Notes under the pieces: model-generated
The model's input: the letters and a program-made list of their open reading frames with translations, nothing else
What the model was told of the DNA's origin: nothing
The model's database searches: none
DNA from: Paraglaciecola psychrophila 170
Lineage (GTDB): Bacteria; Pseudomonadota; Gammaproteobacteria; Enterobacterales; Alteromonadaceae
Direction: 5' to 3'
Length of the DNA stretch: 64,000 nt
Assembly (NCBI RefSeq): GCF_000347635.1
Contig: NC_020514.1
Location: forward strand, 1,426,001 to 1,490,000
Program-made: the position numbers and the translations under genes
In this document: positions 26,823 through 35,766 of the stretch, one piece after another
Position numbering within the stretch: the stretch's first letter is position 1
Layout of the letters: every line of letters starts with the position of its first letter

Positions 26823-27298
26823 ATGAGAGCATTATGTTTTTTGTTTTTTCGTATGCTTTTTGGCTAGCCGCCAAACTTTGATGTAACCTTAAAAGCAGAT
26901 GAATTTATAGATAACGGTGACGGCACTGCAACTGATTCATTATTGGGACTCGTATGGATGCGCTGTAGTCTTGGTCAAATGAAACGTGTACGGGTAGTGC
27001 GAGTGAATTAACATGGCAATAAGCGTTACAAGCAGCTCACGGCTACGAATTTGCTGAACAAGCGGGTTGGCGCGTGCCAAATATGAAAGAGTTAGCCAGT
27101 TTAACCGAGCGTAGTTGTGCGCGCCCAGCCATCAACGAATTCTTTTTTCCAAATACTTCCTCTGACGATTATTGGACATCCACACCTTCTGTTATTAATC
27201 CTGAACGCGCTTGGGTGATTGCTTTTTTCAACAGCAGTAACACTCTTAAAGATAAACGCTTATTTGTTTTTACGCGCTTGGTGCGAACTGCTGATTAA
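26823..27298 (+). pseudogene. Decayed short DUF1566 protein gene
   Basis: ATG at 26823 opens a signal-like start (MRALCFLFFRMLFG) with TAG at 26865. The same frame continues FIDNGDGTATDSLLGLVWMR to about 26975, where the frame shifts. The new frame reads WSNETCTGSASELTWQ, meets TAA at 27020, then AGWRVPNMKELASL and DDYWTSTPS to the stop at 27298. These are the hallmarks of DUF1566. It is next to a larger decayed member of the same family; both have probably been lost together. The downstream 76 residues alone (from 27074) form an open frame but are not a complete domain. Confidence 0.8.
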
Positions 27299-27387
27299 CC
27301 TAAGTTTTACCTGTCCTATCTGATCTTATATTGCATTTTTTTTGTTTAAAGGCACACTAACACCGGTCTTATAATCAGTGAGATTTT

Positions 27388-28170
27388 ATGCGTTTTTTAG
27401 CTTTTACGTTACTACTACTTAGCTCAATCGTTAATGCGGGCACAGATTGTGAGGTGTCGCTTAATTATGGGGTAGTAGTGAGCGAGCAACAGATAAGAGT
27501 CATTGGGCATGGTGGTCGAGCTGTGTACCAGATTAACCACCCCGCACAGCTTATTGTTCAAGGTGATTGGATTGACTTAGATGAACAACAAGAGCGAGAG
27601 CTGACTGAGCTGTCTGCTGGTATCCATCAAGTTGTGCCTAAAATGATATTATTGGCAAATGAAGGGGTTGAGCTTGCTGTAGAAACGATAGAGCAAGTGT
27701 ATGGCGGTTTAGTGAAAGACGATAAAAGTCAGAGGAAACTCCAAAAATCTTTGGAACGTGTGCAAATGAGCGTCAAAGAAAAGTTTATTCGTGCCAACGA
27801 CAATTTTTACATGGGCCCGGGCAGCCTTGAGCAAGTTAATGATCTAGTAGATCGCGAGCTGGAAGAACAGCTACAAGAAGCAATGAGCACTTCTGTTGGG
27901 GGCATACTCTCGGCTATTGGCGGATTAGTGGCCAACAGTGAGGGGAGTGAACAGAGAATCGCCAATATCGCTAATCAGTTAGAAAGTATTGGTGAAGAGA
28001 TTGGTCAAACTGTTGGCCCAAAATCACAAACACTAAAGCTTAAAGCCCAATGGTTTTGTAATAGATTTAAAGAATTAGATAAAGCTGAAGACAGACTCAG
28101 AGATTCAATTAAAGAGCTAAAACCTTACAATGTATTGTTGACTGGCAGCAATACACATCTTGATAAATAA
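27388..28170 (+). CDS. yggN: YggN-like DUF2884 protein
   Basis: A 260-residue secreted protein of the DUF2884 family. It has a signal peptide of about 17 residues (LLLLSSIVNAG), then a Cys (DCEV), and a helical C-terminal half (ERVQMSVKEKF, ELEEQLQEAMS). Two Cys (in TDCEV and WFCNRF) could bridge. In E. coli yggN is near hemW and rdgB, and the same neighbours follow here on the other strand. Function unknown in all species. Confidence 0.8.
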   Translation: MRFLAFTLLLLSSIVNAGTDCEVSLNYGVVVSEQQIRVIGHGGRAVYQINHPAQLIVQGDWIDLDEQQERELTELSAGIHQVVPKMILLANEGVELAVETIEQVYGGLVKDDKSQRKLQKSLERVQMSVKEKFIRANDNFYMGPGSLEQVNDLVDRELEEQLQEAMSTSVGGILSAIGGLVANSEGSEQRIANIANQLESIGEEIGQTVGPKSQTLKLKAQWFCNRFKELDKAEDRLRDSIKELKPYNVLLTGSNTHLDK

Positions 28171-28217
28171 GCAGCTTTGTGGGGATGAGTCTCACTCTGA
28201 AGATATTTCCTTTGCAG

Positions 28218-29378
28218 CTAGACCATCATTTCTAATAACGTATTCAAATAACGCCTGCCTAATGCCGTGACTTGCCATTCGTTTCTCGACTCAACTAATA
28301 ATCCGCGAGTTATCGCCGTTTCTAGGTTTTGTTTGGTGGCGTTATCCAAAGGTATACCAGTAAAGTTTGAATAATCAGACTTAGGGCATGGCTCAAGTAA
28401 ACGAAAGCGATTCATAAAAAACTCAAAGGGTAAGTCTTGTTCAGACACTACTTTTTTATCGCTAGTATAGCGGCGGGTTAAATCCATATAACCTTTTGGA
28501 TGCTTGACTTTAACCGTCCGAATTATATGGTTTTCATTGGCCAGAGTGATTTTTCCATGTGCCCCACAGCCGATACCTAAGTAGTCACCAAAACGCCAAT
28601 AATTCAAATTATGCTGACATTGTTGACCGGCTTGACTGTAAGCAGATATCTCGTATTGTTCAAATCCGGCCTGCCTAAGTAACTCATCACCTTGTTCTTG
28701 GATATCCCATAACAGCTCATCCTCAGGCAATCTAGGCGGTTTTGAGTGGAACTGAGTATTCGGTTCAATCGTTAATTGATACCAAGATAAGTGCGGGGGC
28801 TGTTGCGTTATGGCCGTGTTTAAATCAAACATTGCATCTTCTAAAGATTGCTTAGGTAAGCCATGCATTAAGTCTAGGTTAAAACTATTTAGACCTATGC
28901 TTTTAGCTAATTCAGCCGCTTTAAGGGCCTGACTTTCATCGTGAATACGCCCTAAAGCGGTCAGTTTTTCTGGCTGAAAACTTTGTACACCGATAGAGAT
29001 GCGCGTAATGCCTGCTTTGACATAATCAGCAAACCGCTGGCTCTCTACTGTGCCAGGATTTGCTTCCATAGTGATTTCAGCATCAGCTAACAAATTCACT
29101 CGTTTTTTCACTCCGTCTAAAAGAGTGTGAATAGCTTGTGCTGAAAACAAACTCGGTGTGCCGCCGCCAATAAAAATACTATGAATGGCTCTGTCGCCAA
29201 CCAATTTAGCATCTTCGGCTAAATCATCTAATAAGTGACTGACATATTCAGACTCTGGTAACACCTGCCCTTTTTGTCCATGAGAATTAAAGTCGCAATA
29301 AGGACACTTTTGTACACACCAGGGAATGTGGATATATAACGAAAGGGGCGGCAGTTTTAAGGTAATTGGTCGTGACAA
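28218..29378 (-). CDS. hemW: Radical SAM heme chaperone HemW
   Basis: A 386-residue radical SAM protein that inserts heme into respiratory enzymes and was once annotated as an oxygen-independent coproporphyrinogen oxidase. It has CVQKCPYCDFNSH (CX3CX2C, residues about 21-33), FIGGGTPSLF (SAM-binding GGGTP) and a HemW C-domain near WRFGDYLGIGCGAHG. It begins with TTG at 29378, the only start in this frame: an in-frame stop lies 12 bases upstream and no ATG precedes the cluster. AGGT is 7 bases ahead. It overlaps nothing but follows rdgB by 4 bases, so they form one operon. Confidence 0.95.
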   Translation of the reverse strand: MSRPITLKLPPLSLYIHIPWCVQKCPYCDFNSHGQKGQVLPESEYVSHLLDDLAEDAKLVGDRAIHSIFIGGGTPSLFSAQAIHTLLDGVKKRVNLLADAEITMEANPGTVESQRFADYVKAGITRISIGVQSFQPEKLTALGRIHDESQALKAAELAKSIGLNSFNLDLMHGLPKQSLEDAMFDLNTAITQQPPHLSWYQLTIEPNTQFHSKPPRLPEDELLWDIQEQGDELLRQAGFEQYEISAYSQAGQQCQHNLNYWRFGDYLGIGCGAHGKITLANENHIIRTVKVKHPKGYMDLTRRYTSDKKVVSEQDLPFEFFMNRFRLLEPCPKSDYSNFTGIPLDNATKQNLETAITRGLLVESRNEWQVTALGRRYLNTLLEMMV

Positions 29379-29382
29379 GTAT

Positions 29383-29985
29383 TTAACCTATTTGATTTTG
29401 TAATTGGGCTAGCAGTAGTTTTAATGCTTTACCACGGTGACTCAATGCATTTTTTTGTTGGGATGACAATTGGGCAGAACTAGAGTTTTGTTGATTGACC
29501 CAAAATATAGGATCGTAACCAAAGCCATTATCACCTTGTGGCTCAGTCATGATCTCACCGCACCATTCACCTTGGCAAATAATAGGCGACGGATCATCAG
29601 CGTGACGCATATACACCAAGACACATAAAAACTTGGCTTGGCGTTTATCGTTTGGTACATCAGCCATCAAGCCAAGCAACTTGGTAATATTACTTTGATC
29701 TGTAGCATTATCCCCAGAGTATCGGGCAGAATACACACCAGGAGCACCACCTAATGCATCCACCGCCAACCCCGAGTCATCAGCAATAGCCGGTAAACCT
29801 GTATGTTCAGAAGCATGACGGGCTTTGATAATCGCGTTTTCGATAAAAGTGCTACCTGTTTCCGCTACTTCTGTTACCGAAAAGTCACTTTGGGGCAAGA
29901 CTTCAATACTTAAACCAGACAACATTGCGGCAAGTTCTTTGACCTTACCTTTGTTGCCCGTAGCAAGGACTATTTTTTTACTCAC
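29383..29985 (-). CDS. rdgB: RdgB, XTP/dITP pyrophosphatase
   Basis: A 200-residue enzyme that removes ITP, dITP and XTP from the nucleotide pool. Its N-terminal motif [13 protein letters not shown] (about residues 6-18) binds nucleotide. [20 protein letters not shown] (about 69-88) and GFGYDPIFW with ALSHRGKAL (about 154-185) are family signatures, including the basic C-terminal loop. It is the first gene of an operon with hemW, as in E. coli. Length agrees with the family (about 197). Confidence 0.95.
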   Translation of the reverse strand: MSKKIVLATGNKGKVKELAAMLSGLSIEVLPQSDFSVTEVAETGSTFIENAIIKARHASEHTGLPAIADDSGLAVDALGGAPGVYSARYSGDNATDQSNITKLLGLMADVPNDKRQAKFLCVLVYMRHADDPSPIICQGEWCGEIMTEPQGDNGFGYDPIFWVNQQNSSSAQLSSQQKNALSHRGKALKLLLAQLQNQIG

Positions 29986-30124
29986 ATGTTATCCTTTAAA
30001 ATAATGGCAATGTTAAGTGATCCAACAAATACGTTCGGTGTACTTTACTTGTAATTGCATAGATAGATATCTATCATCAGGCCATAAAACTTCACAATAT
30101 AATATCACTTTTCAAGGACGTAAA

Positions 30125-31171
30125 ATGAAATTCTCTATGATTGCCTTATCTTTCTTTTCGACGGTTCTAATCGCTGAACCTGAGCCATCATCCAACGTTG
30201 AGTGGATAGAGAGTATTATTCCGGCTGAACCTATCGAACGTGTTTCACCTAGATTCCCAACTAAAGCTGCTCGAAATGGAAATGAAGGTTGGGTCAAGCT
30301 AAGTTTTGTTGTAGATGCAAATGGAGCAGTGGTTGATCCTGTTATCGAAGACTCATCTGGCATTCGTGGCTTTGAAAAAGCGAGTTTGAGAGCGATTAAA
30401 CAATGGCAATATTCTCCAGCTATCCGCAACGGAGAAAAAATCGAACAGTGCCGTAATAGTGTGCAAATGGATTTCAAGCTAGATAGAGGAATAAAGGGTG
30501 GAAGAAAACGATTTGTCAGGGAATATAAAAATGCGGATGAGGCACTAAAAACAGATAATATCGTCTTAGCTGAACAACTTATTACCCAAATGGGCGAAGG
30601 TAAGATCTGGAATAGTTACGAAGATGCATGGTTTTGGATGTTGAAGTCAGAGATTGCAAAAGCACAAGGTCAAGAAAACACTCAATTAAGCAGTCTTAGG
30701 AGAGTCGTTTATTCTAATAAAAGCAGCGAGTATGTTGGCGACCAGTATTACATTTATCTTTTACATCAAAAATTTATTTTAGAAATAAAGGCATCATTAT
30801 TTTCAGATGCTTTACAGACATTTGCACAAATTGAGCAGCGTCCTGATAATGAAAAAACAGTCAGTGTCCTAGAAAAATATGCAACTCAAGCTCGACAGGT
30901 CTTAAAAAATCAAGATTTTATTGTTGTGCAAGGAGAAGTAGGTAGCAATGGTGATTGGTGGCATTCTCTTAGTCGTAACCGTTTTATGTTTAGCGATATC
31001 GCAGGTACGCTTGATACGGTAGAACTGCGTTGTGATAACAAAAGAGAAAAGTATACCGTTGCAGAATTTACCGAATGGAAAATCCCTAAAAGTTGGGGAC
31101 GCTGTAAAATAATGGTGGTAGGTGACACCTTGGCGAACTTTAACTTAGTCGAAATTCGCCAAGACGCGTAA
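30125..31171 (+). CDS. Secreted protein with N-terminal TonB C-terminal-like domain
   Basis: A 348-residue protein. ATG at 30125 follows AAGGACG and starts a short signal peptide (about residues 1-18). Residues about 28-115 match the TonB C-terminal fold: RVSPRFPTKAARNGNEGWVK, LSFVVDANGAVVDP and ALRAIKQWQYSPA-like. A helical region (about residues 130-260) looks TPR-like, and a small domain ends the protein. There is no N-terminal membrane anchor or Pro-rich spacer, and the TonB domain is not at the C-terminus, so it cannot act as a normal energy transducer. It may bind a TonB partner or stabilise envelope proteins. Function unknown. Confidence 0.75.
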   Translation: MKFSMIALSFFSTVLIAEPEPSSNVEWIESIIPAEPIERVSPRFPTKAARNGNEGWVKLSFVVDANGAVVDPVIEDSSGIRGFEKASLRAIKQWQYSPAIRNGEKIEQCRNSVQMDFKLDRGIKGGRKRFVREYKNADEALKTDNIVLAEQLITQMGEGKIWNSYEDAWFWMLKSEIAKAQGQENTQLSSLRRVVYSNKSSEYVGDQYYIYLLHQKFILEIKASLFSDALQTFAQIEQRPDNEKTVSVLEKYATQARQVLKNQDFIVVQGEVGSNGDWWHSLSRNRFMFSDIAGTLDTVELRCDNKREKYTVAEFTEWKIPKSWGRCKIMVVGDTLANFNLVEIRQDA

Positions 31172-31195
31172 TCAGAAACTTCTGACATTTTTAGT

Positions 31196-32458
31196 TTAGG
31201 GAGTCTTTTTCCCTCGACCTTTATTTTTGCGTTTTTTGATTTTGACGTTACGTTTGGCCTTAATCACTGCTTTTTTAGTCTTATTACTGATTTTTTTCTT
31301 AGCAGGGGGTTTAGCTTCTTTATTCGCTGGGCGCAAAGCTGCAATCACTCTACGTTTTAGTACTTGTTCGGTATAACGTTCAATTTTGGGTACTACGGCA
31401 ATGTCATGAGCTTCGACTATAGAAATAGCCGTTCCTTTGTTTCCGGCACGTCCTGTTCGACCAATACGGTGCACATACACATCTGCGGTGCGAGGCATAT
31501 CGTAGTTAATAACGTGGCTGATGTTATCCACGTCAATACCTCGAGCTGCCACGTCAGTGGCGATTAATATCTTTACTTCGCCTGTGCGAAAACGCTCCAT
31601 GGCAGTATTACGCTTATCCTGAGGCATTTCACCTTGTAACCAAACGCAATCAATATCGATAGACTGCAACTGGCCGACCAGAGTCGCTAACCGTTCACGA
31701 GTTTTAACAAACACTATGGCCGTTTCTACTTGTGTACTCAGAATATGAGTTAACAAGTCCAGTTTATGCTTAGCGTCATCTGCAAGATGTATCCACTGGT
31801 GAATGATACCTTTTTCTTTACGACTTGAATCGGCTTCTAATTCCACCGGATCATTCAACAACTCATCAGAAAAACGGGCGATACCAGTGCCTTCTAATGT
31901 GGCTGAAAACAACATGGTTTGTTTACGCCATCGTGCTTCTGCGGCAATTTGGTTTACAACGGGAGAAAAACCCATATCCAACATGCGGTCAGCTTCATCT
32001 AAAATCAGGCATTCGATATCACGACAGTCAAAGCTTTCTTTTTCGATATGCTCGAATAAGCGGCCAGGAGTAGCGACTAATATATCCAAGTTTTTTTCTA
32101 ATAAATCTCGATCAGTACCGTAGTTGATGCCACCAGTGATAACGCCGCATGCAATATGTGGCACGTATTTACTGATAGCTTTAGCTTGCTCAAAAATTTG
32201 TAACGCCAATTCGCGAGTAGGGGTAAGGATTAAAATTCGTGTCGAACCTGGTTGGCGTCTGGGGTAATCCAATATAAATTGGCAAGCAGGTAGTAAAAAT
32301 GCTGCTGTTTTGCCGGTACCCGTGGGGGCAGAGGCCAAAATATCTTTGCCATTCATGGCTTCTGGGATGACCAGCGATTGAATGCTGGTAGGCTCTTTAT
32401 AACCTAAGTCCGTCACCGCGTGGATCAGGTCATCGTCTAGTTCTAATTGTTCAAACAT
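31196..32458 (-). CDS. srmB: ATP-dependent RNA helicase SrmB
   Basis: A 420-residue DEAD-box helicase acting in 50S ribosome assembly. The Q motif, SAPTGTGKTAAFLLPA (Walker A), PTRELALQ, TPGRL, LDEADRMLDMGF and FSATLEG lie in the first half. Helicase domain 2 follows with ATDVAARGIDV and HRIGRTGRAG (about residues 315-345). The ERYTEQVLKRRVI segment and basic tail (KKKISNKTKK and similar) match SrmB specifically. The FSELELDE-like start appears as FEQLELDDD. Single gene on the minus strand, divergent from heme o synthase. Confidence 0.93.
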   Translation of the reverse strand: MFEQLELDDDLIHAVTDLGYKEPTSIQSLVIPEAMNGKDILASAPTGTGKTAAFLLPACQFILDYPRRQPGSTRILILTPTRELALQIFEQAKAISKYVPHIACGVITGGINYGTDRDLLEKNLDILVATPGRLFEHIEKESFDCRDIECLILDEADRMLDMGFSPVVNQIAAEARWRKQTMLFSATLEGTGIARFSDELLNDPVELEADSSRKEKGIIHQWIHLADDAKHKLDLLTHILSTQVETAIVFVKTRERLATLVGQLQSIDIDCVWLQGEMPQDKRNTAMERFRTGEVKILIATDVAARGIDVDNISHVINYDMPRTADVYVHRIGRTGRAGNKGTAISIVEAHDIAVVPKIERYTEQVLKRRVIAALRPANKEAKPPAKKKISNKTKKAVIKAKRNVKIKKRKNKGRGKKTP

Positions 32459-32683
32459 GTATGTTTAAGCCTTGTTTTATCGTTGGCTTGGGAATTACTA
32501 GGGATTATAAAGGAGTGGCGAGGGAATTGCTTATGCATTTTTAAAAGCATATACAGTGATGCGCTCTCTTGTATTCTAATATTGGCGTTTTTTATTAGGA
32601 AATGAATGAACACAAACTATGACAATTATTCAGATTTAACCTAATCTTGTGATTAGTATTGTAATCCAACCAGGTGGTGCCCT

Positions 32684-33583
32684 TTGATTAATAATACGTG
32701 GACACTTAAATCTCGATTTGACCTTTATTTACAATTGGGCAAGTTTAGGCTGTGTTTATTGGTGTTATTTACTGCCCTTATTGGCTACGGTTTAGGGGTA
32801 TCACAACTCATTTTTGTTGAAATTTTTTGTTTCCTGTTTGGTACTTTACTTACTGCGATGGGAGCCAATGGCTTGAACCAATGGTGGGAGCGTAAACGAG
32901 ATGCGCTAATGCTGAGAACTCGCAAGCGTCCAATACCCTCGGGTAGACTATCTTCTGGACACGCACTTACAGTTACACTTGTTTGGTCCTTAACAGGCAT
33001 GTTGCTACTTTATTATGGGGTTAATTCATTAACAGCTTGTTTAGCATTAATTACCTTGACAAGTTACGTTCTGATTTACACACCTTTAAAGCCTTACTCT
33101 ACTGTCGCTATTTTAGCTGGGGCTATCCCAGGCGCAATCCCGCCAATGATGGGCTGGACCGCTGCTACCAATCATTTTGGCGTTGAAGCATGGGTTTTAG
33201 GTTGTTTATTATTTTTATGGCAAATTCCGCACTTTATGTCACTTGCTGCAATTTATCGACAGGATTATGCTAAAGGAGGGTATCAACTGCTGCCCGACAA
33301 TCCAGAAATTGAAGGCGTTACCCGCAGCATAATAGTGATTTTCAGCGTGGCATTATTGTGTGTAACCTTACTTACTCCATTTGTAGGTTTGGGTCAAAAA
33401 ACATTTTTTTTAGGTGCCTTTTTGTTCGGCTTAGCGTTACTTATAGTATCAATTAGACTTTATCAACAATACTCAGTCAAAAACGCCAGACAAGTATTTC
33501 TGGCTAGCATCATGTATTTGCCTGCACTAATGACGCTTCTGCTTATTGATGAAAGATTTGTGAGTCATTATTGGTCGTTCTAA
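32684..33583 (+). CDS. cyoE: Protoheme IX farnesyltransferase (heme o synthase)
   Basis: A 299-residue integral membrane UbiA-family prenyltransferase that makes heme o from heme b, a step toward heme a for the oxidase at 34.7-39.6 kb. It has NGLNQWWERKRDALMLRTRK (the Asp-rich NxxxD site, about residues 65-84), the PIPSGRL motif and YTPLKPYSTVAILAGAIPGA. About eight helices. The only plausible start is TTG at 32684, preceded by AGGTGG. It is separated from the oxidase operon by one gene. The E. coli symbol is cyoE; it is often called ctaB or cox10 in relatives. Confidence 0.93.
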   Translation: MINNTWTLKSRFDLYLQLGKFRLCLLVLFTALIGYGLGVSQLIFVEIFCFLFGTLLTAMGANGLNQWWERKRDALMLRTRKRPIPSGRLSSGHALTVTLVWSLTGMLLLYYGVNSLTACLALITLTSYVLIYTPLKPYSTVAILAGAIPGAIPPMMGWTAATNHFGVEAWVLGCLLFLWQIPHFMSLAAIYRQDYAKGGYQLLPDNPEIEGVTRSIIVIFSVALLCVTLLTPFVGLGQKTFFLGAFLFGLALLIVSIRLYQQYSVKNARQVFLASIMYLPALMTLLLIDERFVSHYWSF

Positions 33584-34009
33584 AGGAACCTATAATCATA
33601 CCACCTCAAAATGTGTGTTACAGAACGACCGAGGCGCTTCAATTCAAGGCGCGTCAATGACAGAATATTCTTTTCCTCCTGAATTGTCGCAACGAATAAG
33701 TGCAGTGCCACAATCGTTCTCCATCGGGCGGGTTTTAAAGCGATTTATGTCGAGCGTCGAGCGCTGCGGTGTCCATTTTTGATTAAGGACTTGCATTACA
33801 ACGTCTACAAATAGCTATCTTGCCTGGGAGGCACGCTTAACGTTTTAAACTCCAGCTGAACTCGGTATTTTTAGGTGTTACGGGCACATACTTTCAGTCC
33901 TAAGAACACCGAAATAATGTATAAATATCAAACACTGCTACAATTCAGCTATTAACATTGAATTAACGATTTGTTCGTTAATTATCTGTGTGATAGGAGA
34001 GAAAATATT
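33584..34009. other. Non-coding stretch with possible degenerate repeat
   Basis: No open frame is supported. The 12-mer TCAAAATGTGTG at 33606 recurs at 40152 in another intergenic stretch, in each case near CAGAA. GC-rich tracts around 33640-33830 resemble the middle of a small mobile or regulatory element but no inverted ends were found. The last 50 bases lead into a ribosome site for the next gene. Confidence 0.3.
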
Positions 34010-34567
34010 ATGTTAAGACATTATTACATAAGTGATGATCTAGACGACCTGGAAGCCGTTGAACTAGAACTTGAAGGAAAAGGAATAAGTACTCCACAAA
34101 TTCATGTGTTAAGTGAAGATGACGCAGAGGTTGAGAAACACCATTTACATGCTATTGAAGCGGTACTCAAACAGGATGTGGTGCATTCAACAGAAATTGG
34201 CGCTGTAGTCGGTGTTATTGGCGCAGTTTTAGTATTAGGTGTTACCTATATAATCGAGTGGCATACGACCGCTGCGGGCTGGATCCCTTTTGGTTTCTTA
34301 GCTGTTGTGATCCTCGGATTTTGCACCTGGGAAGGTGGCTTGATTGGAATTCAAATTCCCAATCACCAATTTAGGCGCTTTCAGAAATTACTTAAACAAG
34401 GCAAACACATTATTTTTGTTGATGTGGACCCTGAACAAGAAACGGTTCTTTCCGAGGTTGTTGACAAACACCCTGGGCTCAAACTCGCAGGCACTGGTAA
34501 TGCCACCCCAAGTTGGGTAGTGCATGGACAAGCGAAGTTCATCAAAGTGATGAAAACATTACCCTGA
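34010..34567 (+). CDS. Two-helix inner-membrane protein of unknown function
   Basis: A 185-residue protein. The start at 34010 follows AGGAG at 33995. An N-terminal cytoplasmic acidic domain (RHYYISDDLDDLEAVELELE) precedes two membrane helices (about residues 67-88 and 95-118), each Gly-rich (GAVVGVIGAVLVLGV; FGFLAVVILGFCTWEGG). A C-terminal domain follows with DVDPEQETVLSEVVDKHP. It is similar to proteins loosely named 'NAD/FAD-utilizing enzyme' in databases, but no dinucleotide fold is visible and I do not assign that function. It is convergent with the oxidase operon. Confidence 0.72.
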   Translation: MLRHYYISDDLDDLEAVELELEGKGISTPQIHVLSEDDAEVEKHHLHAIEAVLKQDVVHSTEIGAVVGVIGAVLVLGVTYIIEWHTTAAGWIPFGFLAVVILGFCTWEGGLIGIQIPNHQFRRFQKLLKQGKHIIFVDVDPEQETVLSEVVDKHPGLKLAGTGNATPSWVVHGQAKFIKVMKTLP

Positions 34568-34589
34568 CACATTAATACCCTGAATTTAT

Positions 34590-34626
34590 GCCGAACTTTC
34601 ATTAATTGAAAGCTCGGCTTTTTAGT
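34590..34626 (+). terminator. Terminator between convergent gene and oxidase operon
   Basis: GCCGA-A-CTTTCA, short loop, TGAAAG-C-TCGGC, then TTTTT. The stem has one A-C mismatch. It serves the plus-strand gene; the minus-strand oxidase operon ends 44 bases away. Confidence 0.75.
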
Positions 34627-34669
34627 TTTTACAATTTGATCTGACTAATTTTCTATTATTATCAATAAC

Positions 34670-35014
34670 TCAACTTCCAGTAAAAAACATCAAGCGACTA
34701 AAAAACGTATAATTTGATTCGATTGCCATGATGCCGATGAACAGCGTTAGCGCCAAAGGTGGGATCAATATTGCGCAAATTAATGCCATTCTCTCCCACA
34801 TCATATGCATAAAAACACTGATGATTAGTCCGGCCTTTAAGAACATGAATAGTAAAATAAGTGACCATCGCAATAGGCCTTCTAGGTGCATAAAGTCGAC
34901 CATGTAGGAAAATCCACTGAGGATAAACAGCAGAACCCAAATCTTTAAATATAGACTTACAGGATGTTCTTGATGGCCATGTTCATCGACCTGAACTTGA
35001 GTGTTCTCAACCAT
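34670..35014 (-). CDS. Cytochrome c oxidase subunit IV family protein
   Basis: A 114-residue membrane protein, last gene of the oxidase operon. The ATG at 35014 has a strong ribosome site (AGGAGG) 5 bases ahead; longer readings in this frame lack one. It has three helices (about residues 23-45, 51-73, 78-102), with ILSGFSYMVDFMHLEG and ISVFMHMMWER typical of the pro-COX4 family. It is a small accessory subunit that stabilises caa3-type oxidases and carries no metal site. Confidence 0.85.
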   Translation of the reverse strand: MVENTQVQVDEHGHQEHPVSLYLKIWVLLFILSGFSYMVDFMHLEGLLRWSLILLFMFLKAGLIISVFMHMMWERMALICAILIPPLALTLFIGIMAIESNYTFFSRLMFFTGS

Positions 35015-35067
35015 ACCGCCTCCTAAACTAACTATTATATTTTCTGATTTAATAGATTCCTGTTGAA

Positions 35068-35766
35068 TTACCAAAGATAAAAAAGAGCAAAAATAAATAC
35101 CCATACCAAATCAACAAAATGCCAATACAAACCAGTAATTTCGACTATTTCGTAGTTACCACTTTTCTCGTAATGTCCCTTTAAGATCTTGATCGCTACC
35201 GTAAATAAATAGATAACACCTATGGATACATGTAAACCATGAAAACCTGTCACCATGAAAAATACCGAACCAAATTGCACCGCACCAAATGGATTCTCCC
35301 AGGGACGCACCCCTTCAGAAATTAATTTACTCCACTCGAATGCTTGCATACCCACAAATGATAGACCTAGTAATGCTGTTATTAACATCAGAATAGCTGC
35401 TTTTGTTTTGTCCTTGCGATAGCCATAATTAACTGCCATTGCCATGGTGCCGCTGCTCGTAATCAAAATGAAGGTCATAATAGCGATTAACACCATGGGA
35501 ATGTGTTGTCCGCCTATTTCCAGCGCAAACACTTCACTGGTATTGGGCCAAGGCTCAACTGCCGACATTCGCACCACCATGTAGCCAATCAAAAAACAGC
35601 TAAACACAAAGGTATCGCTTAGCAGAAAGATCCACATCATGGCTTTGCCCCAGGGAACGTGGAATGCTTCTTTATCCCCTGACCAATCTGCCACAAATCC
35701 ACTAATACCCTGAGGGGGTTCTAATGTTTTTTTGTTTTGCATGAGATCATTAGATCGTATGGTCAT
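35068..35766 (-). CDS. Cytochrome c oxidase subunit III
   Basis: A 232-residue subunit with about five to seven helices. It has WIFLLSDTFVFSCFLIGY, FHGLHVSIGVIY and YWHFVDLVWVFIF, the usual COX3 motifs (WHFVDLVW). The ATG at 35766 overlaps the stop of the upstream subunit-III-like gene (ATGA), showing translational coupling. It carries no metal but helps stability and proton uptake of subunit I. The pair of tandem subunit III genes is discussed in the findings. Confidence 0.88.
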   Translation of the reverse strand: MTIRSNDLMQNKKTLEPPQGISGFVADWSGDKEAFHVPWGKAMMWIFLLSDTFVFSCFLIGYMVVRMSAVEPWPNTSEVFALEIGGQHIPMVLIAIMTFILITSSGTMAMAVNYGYRKDKTKAAILMLITALLGLSFVGMQAFEWSKLISEGVRPWENPFGAVQFGSVFFMVTGFHGLHVSIGVIYLFTVAIKILKGHYEKSGNYEIVEITGLYWHFVDLVWVFIFALFYLW

